Shown one piece after another: positions 1-6,605 of a stretch of DNA of 8,179 nt. A model generated the notes under the pieces. The model did no database searches. It was not told the DNA's origin and worked only from the letters and a program-made list of their open reading frames with translations. The stretch's first letter is position 1. Every line of letters begins with the position of its first letter. This stretch comes from an uncultured Selenomonadales bacterium. Lineage in GTDB: Bacteria > Bacillota > Negativicutes > Selenomonadales > Selenomonadaceae. A program made the translations under genes and the position numbers. Location: positions 1 to 8,179 of the forward strand of contig CALDHY010000027.1 of NCBI GenBank assembly GCA_937901445.1, given 5' to 3'.

Positions 1-13
1 GCACTTTTCTTTG

Positions 14-47
14 GTACTTTCTTTTTTGCTTTGGAAAAAGAAAGTAC
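14..47. repeat. Perfect 13-bp inverted repeat with 8-nt loop
   Basis: The arm GTACTTTCTTTTT (14-26) is exactly complementary to AAAAAGAAAGTAC (35-47), around the loop TGCTTTGG (27-34). The hexamer CTTTGG occurs directly at 9-14 and again at 29-34, so the element looks internally repetitive and may continue to the left of the window. Neither strand has a U-tract after the stem, so it is not a convincing intrinsic terminator. It could be the edge of a dispersed intergenic repeat or an mRNA hairpin ahead of the gene that starts at 85. The symmetry is seen directly; its role is unknown. Confidence 0.75.
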
Positions 48-70
48 ATTTAAAATAAAAAAATAAAAAT

Positions 71-74
71 GAGG
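71..74 (+). promoter_or_regulatory. Ribosome binding site for the TTG-started gene at 85
   Basis: GAGG lies 10 nt before a TTG codon (85-87) and is the only Shine-Dalgarno-like element upstream. An in-frame TGA at 70-72 blocks any start further upstream, so the reading frame must begin at or after this point. Confidence 0.5.
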
Positions 75-84
75 TTTAAAAACT

Positions 85-834
85 TTGAGTGAAGAAATTT
101 TAAAATTTGTGCCGCCGAATTATTCAAGCGATACGGCGGTTTTATTGATTGAATCAGAAAAATATTTGGCGGGCGTGCGAAAGTTAATGCCGAATGCGCA
201 ATTTGTAATTTTGAACAGCTGGGACTTGCCGACCGAGCCCAAAATTTTTGACGTGATAATAGCGGCAGATTGTTTGACATACGGCGAAAATTTTTATCGC
301 AGATTGGCTGAATTAAATCACTTGCTGAAAGATTCGGGCTTTGTGCTGACGCAATTTTTGAACGTGCGATTTATAGGCGTGCTTGAAAGTTTGAGGCGCG
401 GGGAATTTTCGGCGCAGGAAAAAAGATTTTGGGCAAAATGGGACGCAGTAAAAATTTTGAACGACGCCAATTACAAAGAAATAAATTTTCTGCCGGACGA
501 AAGACTAAAAATCGCCGTCGAAGAATGGGAAAATTTCGGATTCGACAATTTCAATGACGATTTAGCTACCAAAATTTGGCTGGTTAAAGCTTGCAAGTGC
601 ACGGCTGAAGTTGTTGCACTAAAGGAAATGTACACGCCTGAAATTCGCGCGGAACTTTCAAGACTTTTACACCGCGTCGAATACGATATTGACGCAGAAA
701 AAAATTTGGCGGCATTATTAAAACTTTGCCGCCGTGAAAAAATTTTTAACGAATACCTTGCAGATTTTATTGAACAAACTGTAATTCACAAGGAAAAAAT
801 TTTTAATATTTTGCATCAGCATCTAAATCAATAA
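85..834 (+). CDS. Methyltransferase-like protein lacking SAM motif I
   Basis: A 249-residue soluble protein with no signal peptide or membrane segment. Residues about 40-135 resemble the second half of class I SAM-dependent methyltransferases of the Methyltransf_11/23 type: FDVIIAADCL (55-64) fits the strand after motif I, LLKDSGF (80-86) fits the usual 'LLkpGG' turn, and an FLNV segment follows (91-94). The glycine-rich motif I (DxGxGxG) that binds SAM is missing, because the protein starts just before the strand that would follow it. Residues about 185-249 look helical and charged. The start is TTG with GAGG upstream, and an in-frame TGA at 70-72 rules out a longer N-terminus. It may be a degenerate or non-catalytic methyltransferase fold, or a gene that lost its 5' end. 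The substrate is unknown. Its 3' end overlaps the opposing gene by 32 bp. Confidence 0.6.
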   Translation: MSEEILKFVPPNYSSDTAVLLIESEKYLAGVRKLMPNAQFVILNSWDLPTEPKIFDVIIAADCLTYGENFYRRLAELNHLLKDSGFVLTQFLNVRFIGVLESLRRGEFSAQEKRFWAKWDAVKILNDANYKEINFLPDERLKIAVEEWENFGFDNFNDDLATKIWLVKACKCTAEVVALKEMYTPEIRAELSRLLHRVEYDIDAEKNLAALLKLCRREKIFNEYLADFIEQTVIHKEKIFNILHQHLNQ

Positions 835-1438
835 TCCCCGCCGCGTAGGGCGCAACTTCATATTGCTGAAATAAAAAATGTACGTGTAAATCGTCATCAA
901 AATAAAAATCGTCCGGAATTTTAGTCAACTGTTGAAAATCTTCAAAAAGATAAATATTATTTTTTTCGGCGTAGGCGCGGAGTTTTCTTGTAAGTTCCGG
1001 CGGCGTGTAGTCAATTTCATTTTTGGCAATTTCTGAAAGAGTGTCTGCTGTCAATCTTACGCCGCTGTCAGAATTAAAATTCAAGCTGCGCTGAAAAGTT
1101 GAAGGGTGCGCCGAGCCTTCAAAGTTTACGTATTCAGTTAAAATTATACTCAAAATTCCGTTTTCGTGGTTGCAGGGTATTTGATAATCTACGCCGATTG
1201 TAACGTTGTTAAATTGATTTTCAGTTGCCTGTTTGTTTACCCATTCAATAAAACTTTTAACTTCGTTGCGAATTTCCAGATTAATTTTCGCCGTTGCGTC
1301 AAGATTTTTAGTGATAACTACAGGGTAACTCGTTTCAGCGTTGCCAAAATAAAAAGCCCTGTCAATTTCGGTGGCGTCTGCAAAATTCGCCGCGCTTGCC
1401 ACTACAAAAAAAATTGCCGCTAAAATAAATTTTTTCAT
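803..1438 (-). CDS. Exported protein with RsiV-like (DUF3298-type) C-terminus, copy A
   Basis: A 211-residue protein with a clear N-terminal signal peptide: MKK, a hydrophobic stretch, then ADA with likely cleavage after residue 22. There is no lipobox cysteine and no other membrane segment, so the mature protein is probably extracytoplasmic. The body has a YPVV start, an aKIN-EIR segment, a PCNH motif with a single cysteine, SDSGVRLT, and near the end FYFDDDLHVHFLF followed by YEVAPYAAGIIDLDADA. This order matches the DUF3298 domain found in the sensing part of the anti-sigma factor RsiV and in some cell-wall deacetylases. No transmembrane anti-sigma part or enzyme domain is attached, so it is a stand-alone secreted domain of unknown function. 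The chosen start has AAGGA 9 nt upstream; an in-frame ATG three codons earlier has no room for a ribosome site. It is a tandem paralogue of the gene at 1457-2134. Confidence 0.75.
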   Translation of the reverse strand: MKKFILAAIFFVVASAANFADATEIDRAFYFGNAETSYPVVITKNLDATAKINLEIRNEVKSFIEWVNKQATENQFNNVTIGVDYQIPCNHENGILSIILTEYVNFEGSAHPSTFQRSLNFNSDSGVRLTADTLSEIAKNEIDYTPPELTRKLRAYAEKNNIYLFEDFQQLTKIPDDFYFDDDLHVHFLFQQYEVAPYAAGIIDLDADAKY

Positions 1439-1447
1439 ACAAAACAT

Positions 1448-1452
1448 TCCTT
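1448..1452 (-). promoter_or_regulatory. Ribosome binding site fixing the start of copy A at 1438
   Basis: AAGGA lies 9 nt before the ATG at 1438-1436 in the 18-nt gap between the two paralogues. The in-frame upstream ATG at 1447 is directly adjacent to this site and so cannot be served by it. Confidence 0.65.
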
Positions 1453-1456
1453 TTAA

Positions 1457-2134
1457 TTAATTTGACGCTGTATCGACAATATCAGCATATGCATCGGCGT
1501 CTAAATCAATAATTCCTACCGCGTAATGTGCAACCGTTTGCGGTTCAAATAAAAAGTGTACGTGAAGATTATCATCAAAATAAAAATTTTCCGGAACTTT
1601 ATCCAGCTGTTTGAAATATGAATAAAGCGGGCGATTATTTATTTTGGAGTAAACTTTAAGCCTTCTTGTAATTTCGGCGGGCGTGTAGTCGTTGCCGTGT
1701 TTTGCAATTTCGCTTAAGCCTTCAACCGTCAGGCGTTCGCCGCTGTCAGAATTAAAATTCAAAGTATGTACAATGTGCCAAGGATGAGCCGCGCGATCAA
1801 TCATTACATATTGGCGGAAAATTATACTCAAAACGCCGCCGTTGTGGTTGCAGGGAACTTCATAACTAATTTCAAATGCCTTTACATCTTCGCCGCCTCT
1901 GCGGTTTATATCTTCAATCCAAATTTCCATATTTCGGCGAATTTCATTGTTGATTTTTTGGGCAGCGGCAGGGTTTAAAGTTGTAACAACGGGGTAAGCA
2001 AAATTTTGATTGCTGTTGTAATAAGCTTTTTCAATGTAGTTGTTGTAAGAATCCTTTGTAACTGCCGCTGCATTTACCAAATTTGAAAAACTTACCACTA
2101 AAAAGAATATCCCAAGCCAAATAAATTTTTTCAT
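1457..2134 (-). CDS. Exported protein with RsiV-like (DUF3298-type) C-terminus, copy B
   Basis: A 225-residue protein with a signal peptide (MKKF, hydrophobic core, VNA; likely cleavage after residue 22) and no other membrane segment. It is clearly paralogous to its downstream neighbour. Shared landmarks are YPVV, KIN-EIR, PCNH, LNFNSDSG-RLT, LSEIAK, DYTP-E-TR, FYFDD-LHVHFLF and GIIDLDADA. It differs in a longer N-terminal spacer and about ten extra C-terminal residues. The family is inferred from the C-terminal pattern of DUF3298/RsiV-type domains; function is unknown, with cell-envelope sensing or binding the most reasonable guess. Its ribosome site AGGAG (2142-2146) overlaps the TAG stop of the aminotransferase gene, which favours translational coupling. 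Being last in a sugar-synthesis operon fits an envelope role but does not prove one. Confidence 0.78.
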   Translation of the reverse strand: MKKFIWLGIFFLVVSFSNLVNAAAVTKDSYNNYIEKAYYNSNQNFAYPVVTTLNPAAAQKINNEIRRNMEIWIEDINRRGGEDVKAFEISYEVPCNHNGGVLSIIFRQYVMIDRAAHPWHIVHTLNFNSDSGERLTVEGLSEIAKHGNDYTPAEITRRLKVYSKINNRPLYSYFKQLDKVPENFYFDDNLHVHFLFEPQTVAHYAVGIIDLDADAYADIVDTASN

Positions 2135-2144
2135 AAAAATTCTC

Positions 2145-3278
2145 CTACCTTTTGAAAGATTTTAAAATTGCGCAGATTTTTCGCACGTCATTTTCTGAAA
2201 GTTCGCCGTACATTGGCATACTTAAAACTTGGCGCGCTGCTATATTTGCAACGGGTAAATTTTCGGTGCGCGCAGAATTTAATTGACGATAGCAAGTATA
2301 ATCACTGCAGAGCGGATGAAAATATTTGCGAGTGTGGACGTTGTAATTTTTAAATTCGTCGTAGACTTCATCGCGCGACCTGCCAAAAATTTTTTCGTCA
2401 ATACGAATAACATAATACTGATAATTGAGTTTTACATTTTCGGCGGTTGCAGGCATAAGTTTAAGCCCTTCGACGTTTGAAAGTTCCTCATTGTAAATTT
2501 TGTGCAGGGCAATTCGTTTTTGGCGTTCAGGTTCAACGTAGTTTAACATAATTCTGCCAATAGCGGCGCGGACTTCATCAAGTTTGCCGTTTATACCGGG
2601 CATAACAACTTCATCTTCGTTTTTTATACCAAAATTTTTCAATAAATCAATTCGCGGTTTAAGATTTTTATCACCGTGAACAAGCGCGCCGCCTTCGACT
2701 GTGTGATAAAGTTTTGTGGCGTGAAAACTGAACATTGAAATATCGCCGAAATTTCCAATACCGCGCCCGTCAATTTCGACGCCGAAAGCGTGTGCCGCGT
2801 CATAAATAACTTTCAAGCCGTAACGGTCGGCTATTTCCTGAATTTTGCCGGTATCGCAAGGCGTGCCGAAAACGTGTACAGCCAAAATTGCGGTGGTGTG
2901 CGGCGTTATCATCGATTCAATTTTTTCTGCGTCAATGTTCATAGTTTCGGCGTCAATATCACAAAAAATAGGCGCAATGTTATTCCAACTCAAAACGTGC
3001 GGCGTTGCGGCAAATGTAAAAGGCGTGGTAATAACTTCGCCGCTTAGGCGTAAACTTTGACAAGCAACCATTAAAGCGATTGTGCCGTTGTTGAAAAGTG
3101 ACAGGTAGGGAACTTTCAAAAATTGCGTCAATTCTGTTTCAAGCATTGAATGTTGAGGACCGTTATTTGTAAGCCACTTTGAATCCCAAATATCTTGAAG
3201 TTTTGCGGTAACTTCAGAAAGTTTTGGAAGGACAGGGCGCGTTACATAAATTCTTTCTCTGAATGGTTCAAATTTCAC
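2145..3278 (-). CDS. DegT/DnrJ/EryC1/StrS sugar aminotransferase, VioA-like
   Basis: A 377-residue PLP-dependent fold type I aminotransferase that acts on nucleotide-linked keto sugars. Visible landmarks, numbered from the GTG start, are: WLTNNGP near 35-41, the NNGT substrate/phosphate loop near 63-66, PFTFAAT near 86-92, VHVFGTPCD near 134-142, YDAAHAF with the PLP-nitrogen aspartate at about D160, SFHATK with the Schiff-base lysine at about K189, EGGA, and GINGK-DE--AA near 229-239. The whole pattern is closest to what I recall of VioA-type enzymes, which aminate dTDP-4-keto-6-deoxyglucose at C4 to give dTDP-viosamine. RfbB in the same operon makes exactly that substrate. Other 3- or 4-aminotransferases of the family cannot be excluded. 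The GTG start is preferred over an ATG nine codons upstream because AAAGGAGGG ends 6 nt before it. The first 11 nt overlap cbiT. Confidence 0.85.
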   Translation of the reverse strand: MKFEPFRERIYVTRPVLPKLSEVTAKLQDIWDSKWLTNNGPQHSMLETELTQFLKVPYLSLFNNGTIALMVACQSLRLSGEVITTPFTFAATPHVLSWNNIAPIFCDIDAETMNIDAEKIESMITPHTTAILAVHVFGTPCDTGKIQEIADRYGLKVIYDAAHAFGVEIDGRGIGNFGDISMFSFHATKLYHTVEGGALVHGDKNLKPRIDLLKNFGIKNEDEVVMPGINGKLDEVRAAIGRIMLNYVEPERQKRIALHKIYNEELSNVEGLKLMPATAENVKLNYQYYVIRIDEKIFGRSRDEVYDEFKNYNVHTRKYFHPLCSDYTCYRQLNSARTENLPVANIAARQVLSMPMYGELSENDVRKICAILKSFKR

Positions 3279-3906
3279 ATACAACCCTCCTTTCGTATTT
3301 TGCATAAAAATTTAAAACATTGGAAGCTTGCATTTCGCTGATTTTTACGGCAGTTACAATGTGAACGGGATTTAACGCCTCCGCCATATCGTAATGACCG
3401 AGATTTTTAAAGCGGTTAATTTGAACTTGCACGGCGTCATATTTATATTCTTGATGAAATTTGAGCCAGCCTAAAGCATTTGCCAAAGTTTGAATTGTAA
3501 TGCAGTTTAAAACAATCCGCCCGCCGACTTTAATTTTGTTGTTTATGGCAGATAAAATTTCTTCGAGAAAACCGCCGCTGCCGCCAATAATTGCCACGTC
3601 AATTTTAGAAATTTTTGAAAGACCTTCAGGCGCGGTAGCATTTATTACAGTGATATTTTTGACTGAAAATTTTTCGGCGTTTTGTTCAATGAGTTTGACG
3701 CCTTCCGAGTTTTTTTCGACTGCGTAAACCCTCCCTTTGTTGGCAATTTTCGCCGCCTCAATCGAAATTGAACCCGTTCCCGCGCCAATATCTACAACAA
3801 TATCATTTGTGCCAATTTGGGCGTTTACAAGCGTTAAAATACGAATTTCTCGCTTAGTCATAGGGATTTTGCCGCGAATAAATTTTTCGTCGTCAATTCC
3901 CAGCAT
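3268..3906 (-). CDS. cbiT: Cobalt-precorrin-6B C15-methyltransferase (decarboxylating), CbiT
   Basis: A 212-residue cytoplasmic class I SAM methyltransferase. In anaerobic cobalamin synthesis CbiT methylates C15 of the corrin ring and removes the acetate carboxyl at C12. The N-terminus GIDDEKFIRGKIPMTKREIR is the family signature. DIGAGTG (39-45) is SAM motif I, VEK (63-65) carries the acidic ribose-binding residue, and IIGGSGG (106-112) is the conserved glycine loop before the substrate pocket. Length is slightly above the usual 190-200 residues because of a C-terminal tail. The ATG has AGGTGG 7 nt upstream, lying within the last codons of cbiE. CbiT is often fused to CbiE as CbiET/CobL; here the two are separate and 4 nt apart. 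The last 11 nt overlap the next gene. Confidence 0.95.
   Translation of the reverse strand: MLGIDDEKFIRGKIPMTKREIRILTLVNAQIGTNDIVVDIGAGTGSISIEAAKIANKGRVYAVEKNSEGVKLIEQNAEKFSVKNITVINATAPEGLSKISKIDVAIIGGSGGFLEEILSAINNKIKVGGRIVLNCITIQTLANALGWLKFHQEYKYDAVQVQINRFKNLGHYDMAEALNPVHIVTAVKISEMQASNVLNFYAKYERRVVCEI
3285..3293 (-). promoter_or_regulatory. Strong ribosome binding site for the GTG-started aminotransferase
   Basis: AAAGGAGGG sits inside the 3' end of cbiT with a 6-nt spacer to GTG (3278-3276). It decides the start: the ATG at 3305 lies upstream of this site and has no site of its own. Confidence 0.75.
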
Positions 3907-3910
3907 ATTT

Positions 3911-4543
3911 TTACCACCTGCCTACAATTAAAATGCAATTTTTTACAGGCGCAGAATTTGCCGCCTCAATTAAAGTTGTACGAATAATTTTTTCATCAGG
4001 ATAGGAAAGCCGCGCGCAAATTGCAATTTTTGAATTTTCGCTCCAGCCGTTTTCAAGTAAAATTTTTGAGATTGCAGCTGAATTAAATTCGTTGTCAGTC
4101 AAAAGTCCCAAAATTTTTTCCGGCGCAAATTTTAAATCTTCGTCTGAAGGTCTGCGCCCGTGAAAACTTAAAAGCGTTGAACTGTGCCACGACAACGCCA
4201 ATTTTGCAAACGCCAGTTGCATTGAACTGATTGACGGGATAACTTCAATAATTTCCGGCGCAAAATTTTTTCTCAACAAGTCTAAGATTGAATAATAGCC
4301 CGGATCGCCGCTCGCCATTACTACAACTTCATCAATTAAAATTTTTTCACGTATGAAATTTATTACCGCGTCCAAGTCTTTTGTTATCGCGCAGGTTTCC
4401 TGATTTTGATTTGAAAATTCGGCAAGGGCGCGGTTGCCTCCGACCAAAAATCTTGCAGTTGAAATTTTTTCAAGCGCGGCAGGCGTTATAAAATTTTTTG
4501 CGCCGGGTCCAATTCCCGCCACGATTATTTTTTTACTGTTCAA
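3911..4543 (-). CDS. cbiE: Cobalt-precorrin-7 C5-methyltransferase, CbiE
   Basis: A 210-residue cytoplasmic tetrapyrrole methylase (class III SAM methyltransferase fold) that methylates C5 in the anaerobic corrin pathway. The N-terminal GIGPG (10-14) is the first SAM loop. ASGDPGYYSI (77-86) is the central SAM-binding motif. PSISSMQLAFA (103-113), W119 and SFHGR (126-130) are typical of CbiE/CobL N-terminal domains. Length is normal for a stand-alone CbiE. The start codon is TTG inside the end of cbiD (11 nt overlap), with GGGAG 8 nt upstream; no ATG lies near the expected N-terminus. CbiE and CbiT act at neighbouring ring carbons, and their adjacency confirms the assignment. Confidence 0.94.
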   Translation of the reverse strand: MNSKKIIVAGIGPGAKNFITPAALEKISTARFLVGGNRALAEFSNQNQETCAITKDLDAVINFIREKILIDEVVVMASGDPGYYSILDLLRKNFAPEIIEVIPSISSMQLAFAKLALSWHSSTLLSFHGRRPSDEDLKFAPEKILGLLTDNEFNSAAISKILLENGWSENSKIAICARLSYPDEKIIRTTLIEAANSAPVKNCILIVGRW

Positions 4544-5600
4544 TTTCAGTGCTCCCTAAAATATTTCCGGCGTAGTCAACCAAAATTACAGAAATTTTAA
4601 TTTCGCCGAAAACATATCTTTCAGCGCGGTAACTTGCACGCGCCGCAATTTTTTTGTAGACAATTTCAAGATGATTTTCTGCGATAATTTTTGTGGCGTC
4701 TTCAGTTGTATTTGAATTTAAAATTTTTTGTACTTCAACAGAATTTAAACCTTCAGCCGCCGCGTAAGCCGCCAAAGTTTCAAGGCGCGCATCTGCAACG
4801 CGGTTATGTGTGTGAAAAATCCCCGCCGCAACTTTTATCAACTTGCCAATGTGTCCGCACAAAATTATTTTCTTGATTTTTCTTTCAGCCGCCGCCTCCA
4901 ACATAAAGCCGATAAAATTACTTGTTTGAATAATCGACGCGGCAGGATAACCTAATTTCTGCGCGATGGTTTCGCCAATTTTTCCGGGTACGAAAACTAA
5001 AGTATCATAGCCCGCCGCCTTTGCAACGTCAATCTGCGGTACAAGCGAATTTTTAAAAGCCTCTTCACTCATTGGGCGCAAAACTCCCGTTGTACCAATA
5101 ATTGACAAGCCGCCTTCAACGCCTAAAATTGGATTCAAAGTTTTTTTCGCAAGTTCCACGCCCGCCGGTATTGAAATTTCAACTTCCAAGCCGAAAATAT
5201 TAAATTCGGCGGCAACATTTTTAATCAGTTGACGCGGCGCGGGATTTATTGCCGGTTCACCTATCGGAAGTTGCAAGCCGTTTTTAGTAATTGTACCGAC
5301 GCCGAGACCTGCGCGAAAAATTATTTCTTTGCCGGAAATTTTTTTTGTTATAGTTAAAATCGACGCGCCGTTTGTAATATCCGGGTCATCGCCGGAGTTT
5401 TTTATTACTTCGACTTTTACGCCGTCGCGCAGGTTTTCAACGCCATTAATTGGGATATTTAAAATTGTGCCGTCAAGCGCGGTAATTTCCACAGATTTTA
5501 CAATTTCGCCGCTTGAAAAATAAATCAACGCCGCCTTGACGCCCGCCGCCGCCGCCGCGCCCGTCGTAAAGCCGCCGCGCAAATTTTTAACGGTTGCCAT
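4533..5600 (-). CDS. cbiD: Cobalt-precorrin-5B C1-methyltransferase, CbiD
   Basis: A 355-residue cytoplasmic enzyme of the oxygen-independent cobalamin route that adds a SAM-derived methyl group at C1 of cobalt-precorrin-5B. Motifs in order are: GFTTGAAAAA (10-19), KNSGDDPDITNG (67-78), GLGVGTITKNGLQLPIGEP (98-116), IIGTTGVLRPMSEEA (167-181), SNFIGFMLE (227-235) and CGHIGK (248-253), followed by a HTHNRVADAR stretch (263-272). All are characteristic of CbiD, and length is full. The gene opens within the last 14 nt of rfbB, and no good Shine-Dalgarno is visible before its ATG, so translation probably depends on ribosomes finishing rfbB. There is no room for a cobalamin riboswitch immediately upstream. 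GCC/GCG runs encode the alanine tract. Confidence 0.96.
   Translation of the reverse strand: MATVKNLRGGFTTGAAAAAGVKAALIYFSSGEIVKSVEITALDGTILNIPINGVENLRDGVKVEVIKNSGDDPDITNGASILTITKKISGKEIIFRAGLGVGTITKNGLQLPIGEPAINPAPRQLIKNVAAEFNIFGLEVEISIPAGVELAKKTLNPILGVEGGLSIIGTTGVLRPMSEEAFKNSLVPQIDVAKAAGYDTLVFVPGKIGETIAQKLGYPAASIIQTSNFIGFMLEAAAERKIKKIILCGHIGKLIKVAAGIFHTHNRVADARLETLAAYAAAEGLNSVEVQKILNSNTTEDATKIIAENHLEIVYKKIAARASYRAERYVFGEIKISVILVDYAGNILGSTEIEQ
4552..4556 (-). promoter_or_regulatory. Ribosome binding site for the TTG-started cbiE
   Basis: GGGAG lies within the last codons of cbiD, 8 nt before the TTG at 4543-4541. It supports TTG as the true start. Confidence 0.65.
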
Positions 5601-6603
5601 ACATTTTGGCGTAGTAGTCTTGATATTCGCCGCTGATAATTTTTTCCCACCAATCTTTATTTTTCAAGTACCAATCGACAGTCAATTTAATACCTTCGTC
5701 AAATTTAGTTTTGGGCGTCCAGCCTAATTCTGTTTCAATTTTTGTAGGGTCAATGGCGTAGCGTTGGTCGTGTCCTTTTCTGTCAGTCACGAACTCAATT
5801 AAATCTTCGCCCTTGCCCAAAATTTTTAAAATAGTTTTTACAACGTCAAGGTTAGTTTTTTCGTTGTGCCCGCCGACGTTGTAGACTTCACCAACTTTGC
5901 CCTTGCGAATAATTAAATCAATCGCCGCGCAGTGATCCTCAACGTACAACCAATCACGCACATTTTCGCCCGTGCCGTAAACCGGCAATTTTTTATTATT
6001 CAGCGCGTTAATAATCATAAGTGGAATTAATTTTTCAGGGAAATGGTACGGTCCGTAGTTATTGGAACAGCGGGAAATTGTGGCGGGTATTTGATATGTG
6101 CGTTGATAAGCTTGTACAAGTAAATCAGCGGACGCCTTGCTTGCAGAATAGGGGCTTGAAGTGTGCAAATTAGTTTTTTCGGTAAAAAATAAATCGGGGC
6201 GGTCTAAAGGTAAATCGCCGTAAACTTCGTCGGTTGAAACTTGATGAAAACGTTTTATACCGTACTTTTTGCAAGCGTCAAGCAAAATACTCGTGCCAAT
6301 AATATTTGTGCGCAAAAAAAGTTCGGGGTCTTCAATAGAGCGGTCAACGTGACTTTCTGCCGCAAAATTTACGATAATATCCGGCGTGTCAAATTCAAAA
6401 AGCCTGTAAACTTCATCACGATTGGAAATATCGCCGCAAATAAATTTAAAGCGGGGATTATCTTCAGCATATTTCAAAGTTTCCAAATTTCCGGCGTAAG
6501 TCAATTTATCGTAGCAAATAATTTCATCTTCAGAATTTTTCAGCTCATAGTAAATAAAATTACTTCCAATAAAGCCTGCGCCGCCGGTTACAACAATTTT
6601 CAT
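5587..6603 (-). CDS. rfbB: dTDP-glucose 4,6-dehydratase, RfbB/RmlB
   Basis: A 338-residue extended short-chain dehydrogenase that converts dTDP-glucose to dTDP-4-keto-6-deoxyglucose with bound NAD, in the cytoplasm. GGAGFIGS (7-14) is the Rossmann glycine motif. DKLTYAGN (32-39) is the adenosine/substrate segment of the RmlB family. STDEVYG (123-129) carries the catalytic T124, D125 and E126. YSASK (152-156) holds the catalytic Tyr and Lys. RCSNNYGPYHFPEKLIP and NVRDWLYVEDHC are further family signatures. Length is full. Its product is the branch point for RfbC (towards rhamnose) and for the VioA-like aminotransferase four genes downstream. The ATG lies 2 nt after the rfbC stop, with GAGGA about 9 nt upstream inside rfbC. 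Its own end overlaps cbiD. Confidence 0.97.
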   Translation of the reverse strand: MKIVVTGGAGFIGSNFIYYELKNSEDEIICYDKLTYAGNLETLKYAEDNPRFKFICGDISNRDEVYRLFEFDTPDIIVNFAAESHVDRSIEDPELFLRTNIIGTSILLDACKKYGIKRFHQVSTDEVYGDLPLDRPDLFFTEKTNLHTSSPYSASKASADLLVQAYQRTYQIPATISRCSNNYGPYHFPEKLIPLMIINALNNKKLPVYGTGENVRDWLYVEDHCAAIDLIIRKGKVGEVYNVGGHNEKTNLDVVKTILKILGKGEDLIEFVTDRKGHDQRYAIDPTKIETELGWTPKTKFDEGIKLTVDWYLKNKDWWEKIISGEYQDYYAKMYGNR

Positions 6604-6605
6604 AA

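Noticed and set aside
31..56. Possible promoter (TTGGAA and TAAAAT) for the plus-strand gene
   Set aside because: The spacer is only 14 nt and the -35 match is poor; AT-rich sequence gives such hits by chance.
14..60. Hairpin as an intrinsic terminator for a gene left of the window
   Set aside because: The stem is AT-rich and neither strand has a U-run directly after it.
69..92. Seven-codon upstream reading frame from ATG at 69, overlapping the TTG start
   Set aside because: It has no ribosome site upstream and nothing suggests it is translated.
800..860. Bidirectional terminator between the convergent genes
   Set aside because: Only AAAAATTTTT-type AT palindromes and a 4-bp CGCC/GGCG stem without a U-run are present.
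5601..5700. Cobalamin riboswitch upstream of cbiD
   Set aside because: The region is fully occupied by rfbB coding sequence with conserved protein features, and no B12-box-like sequence was seen.
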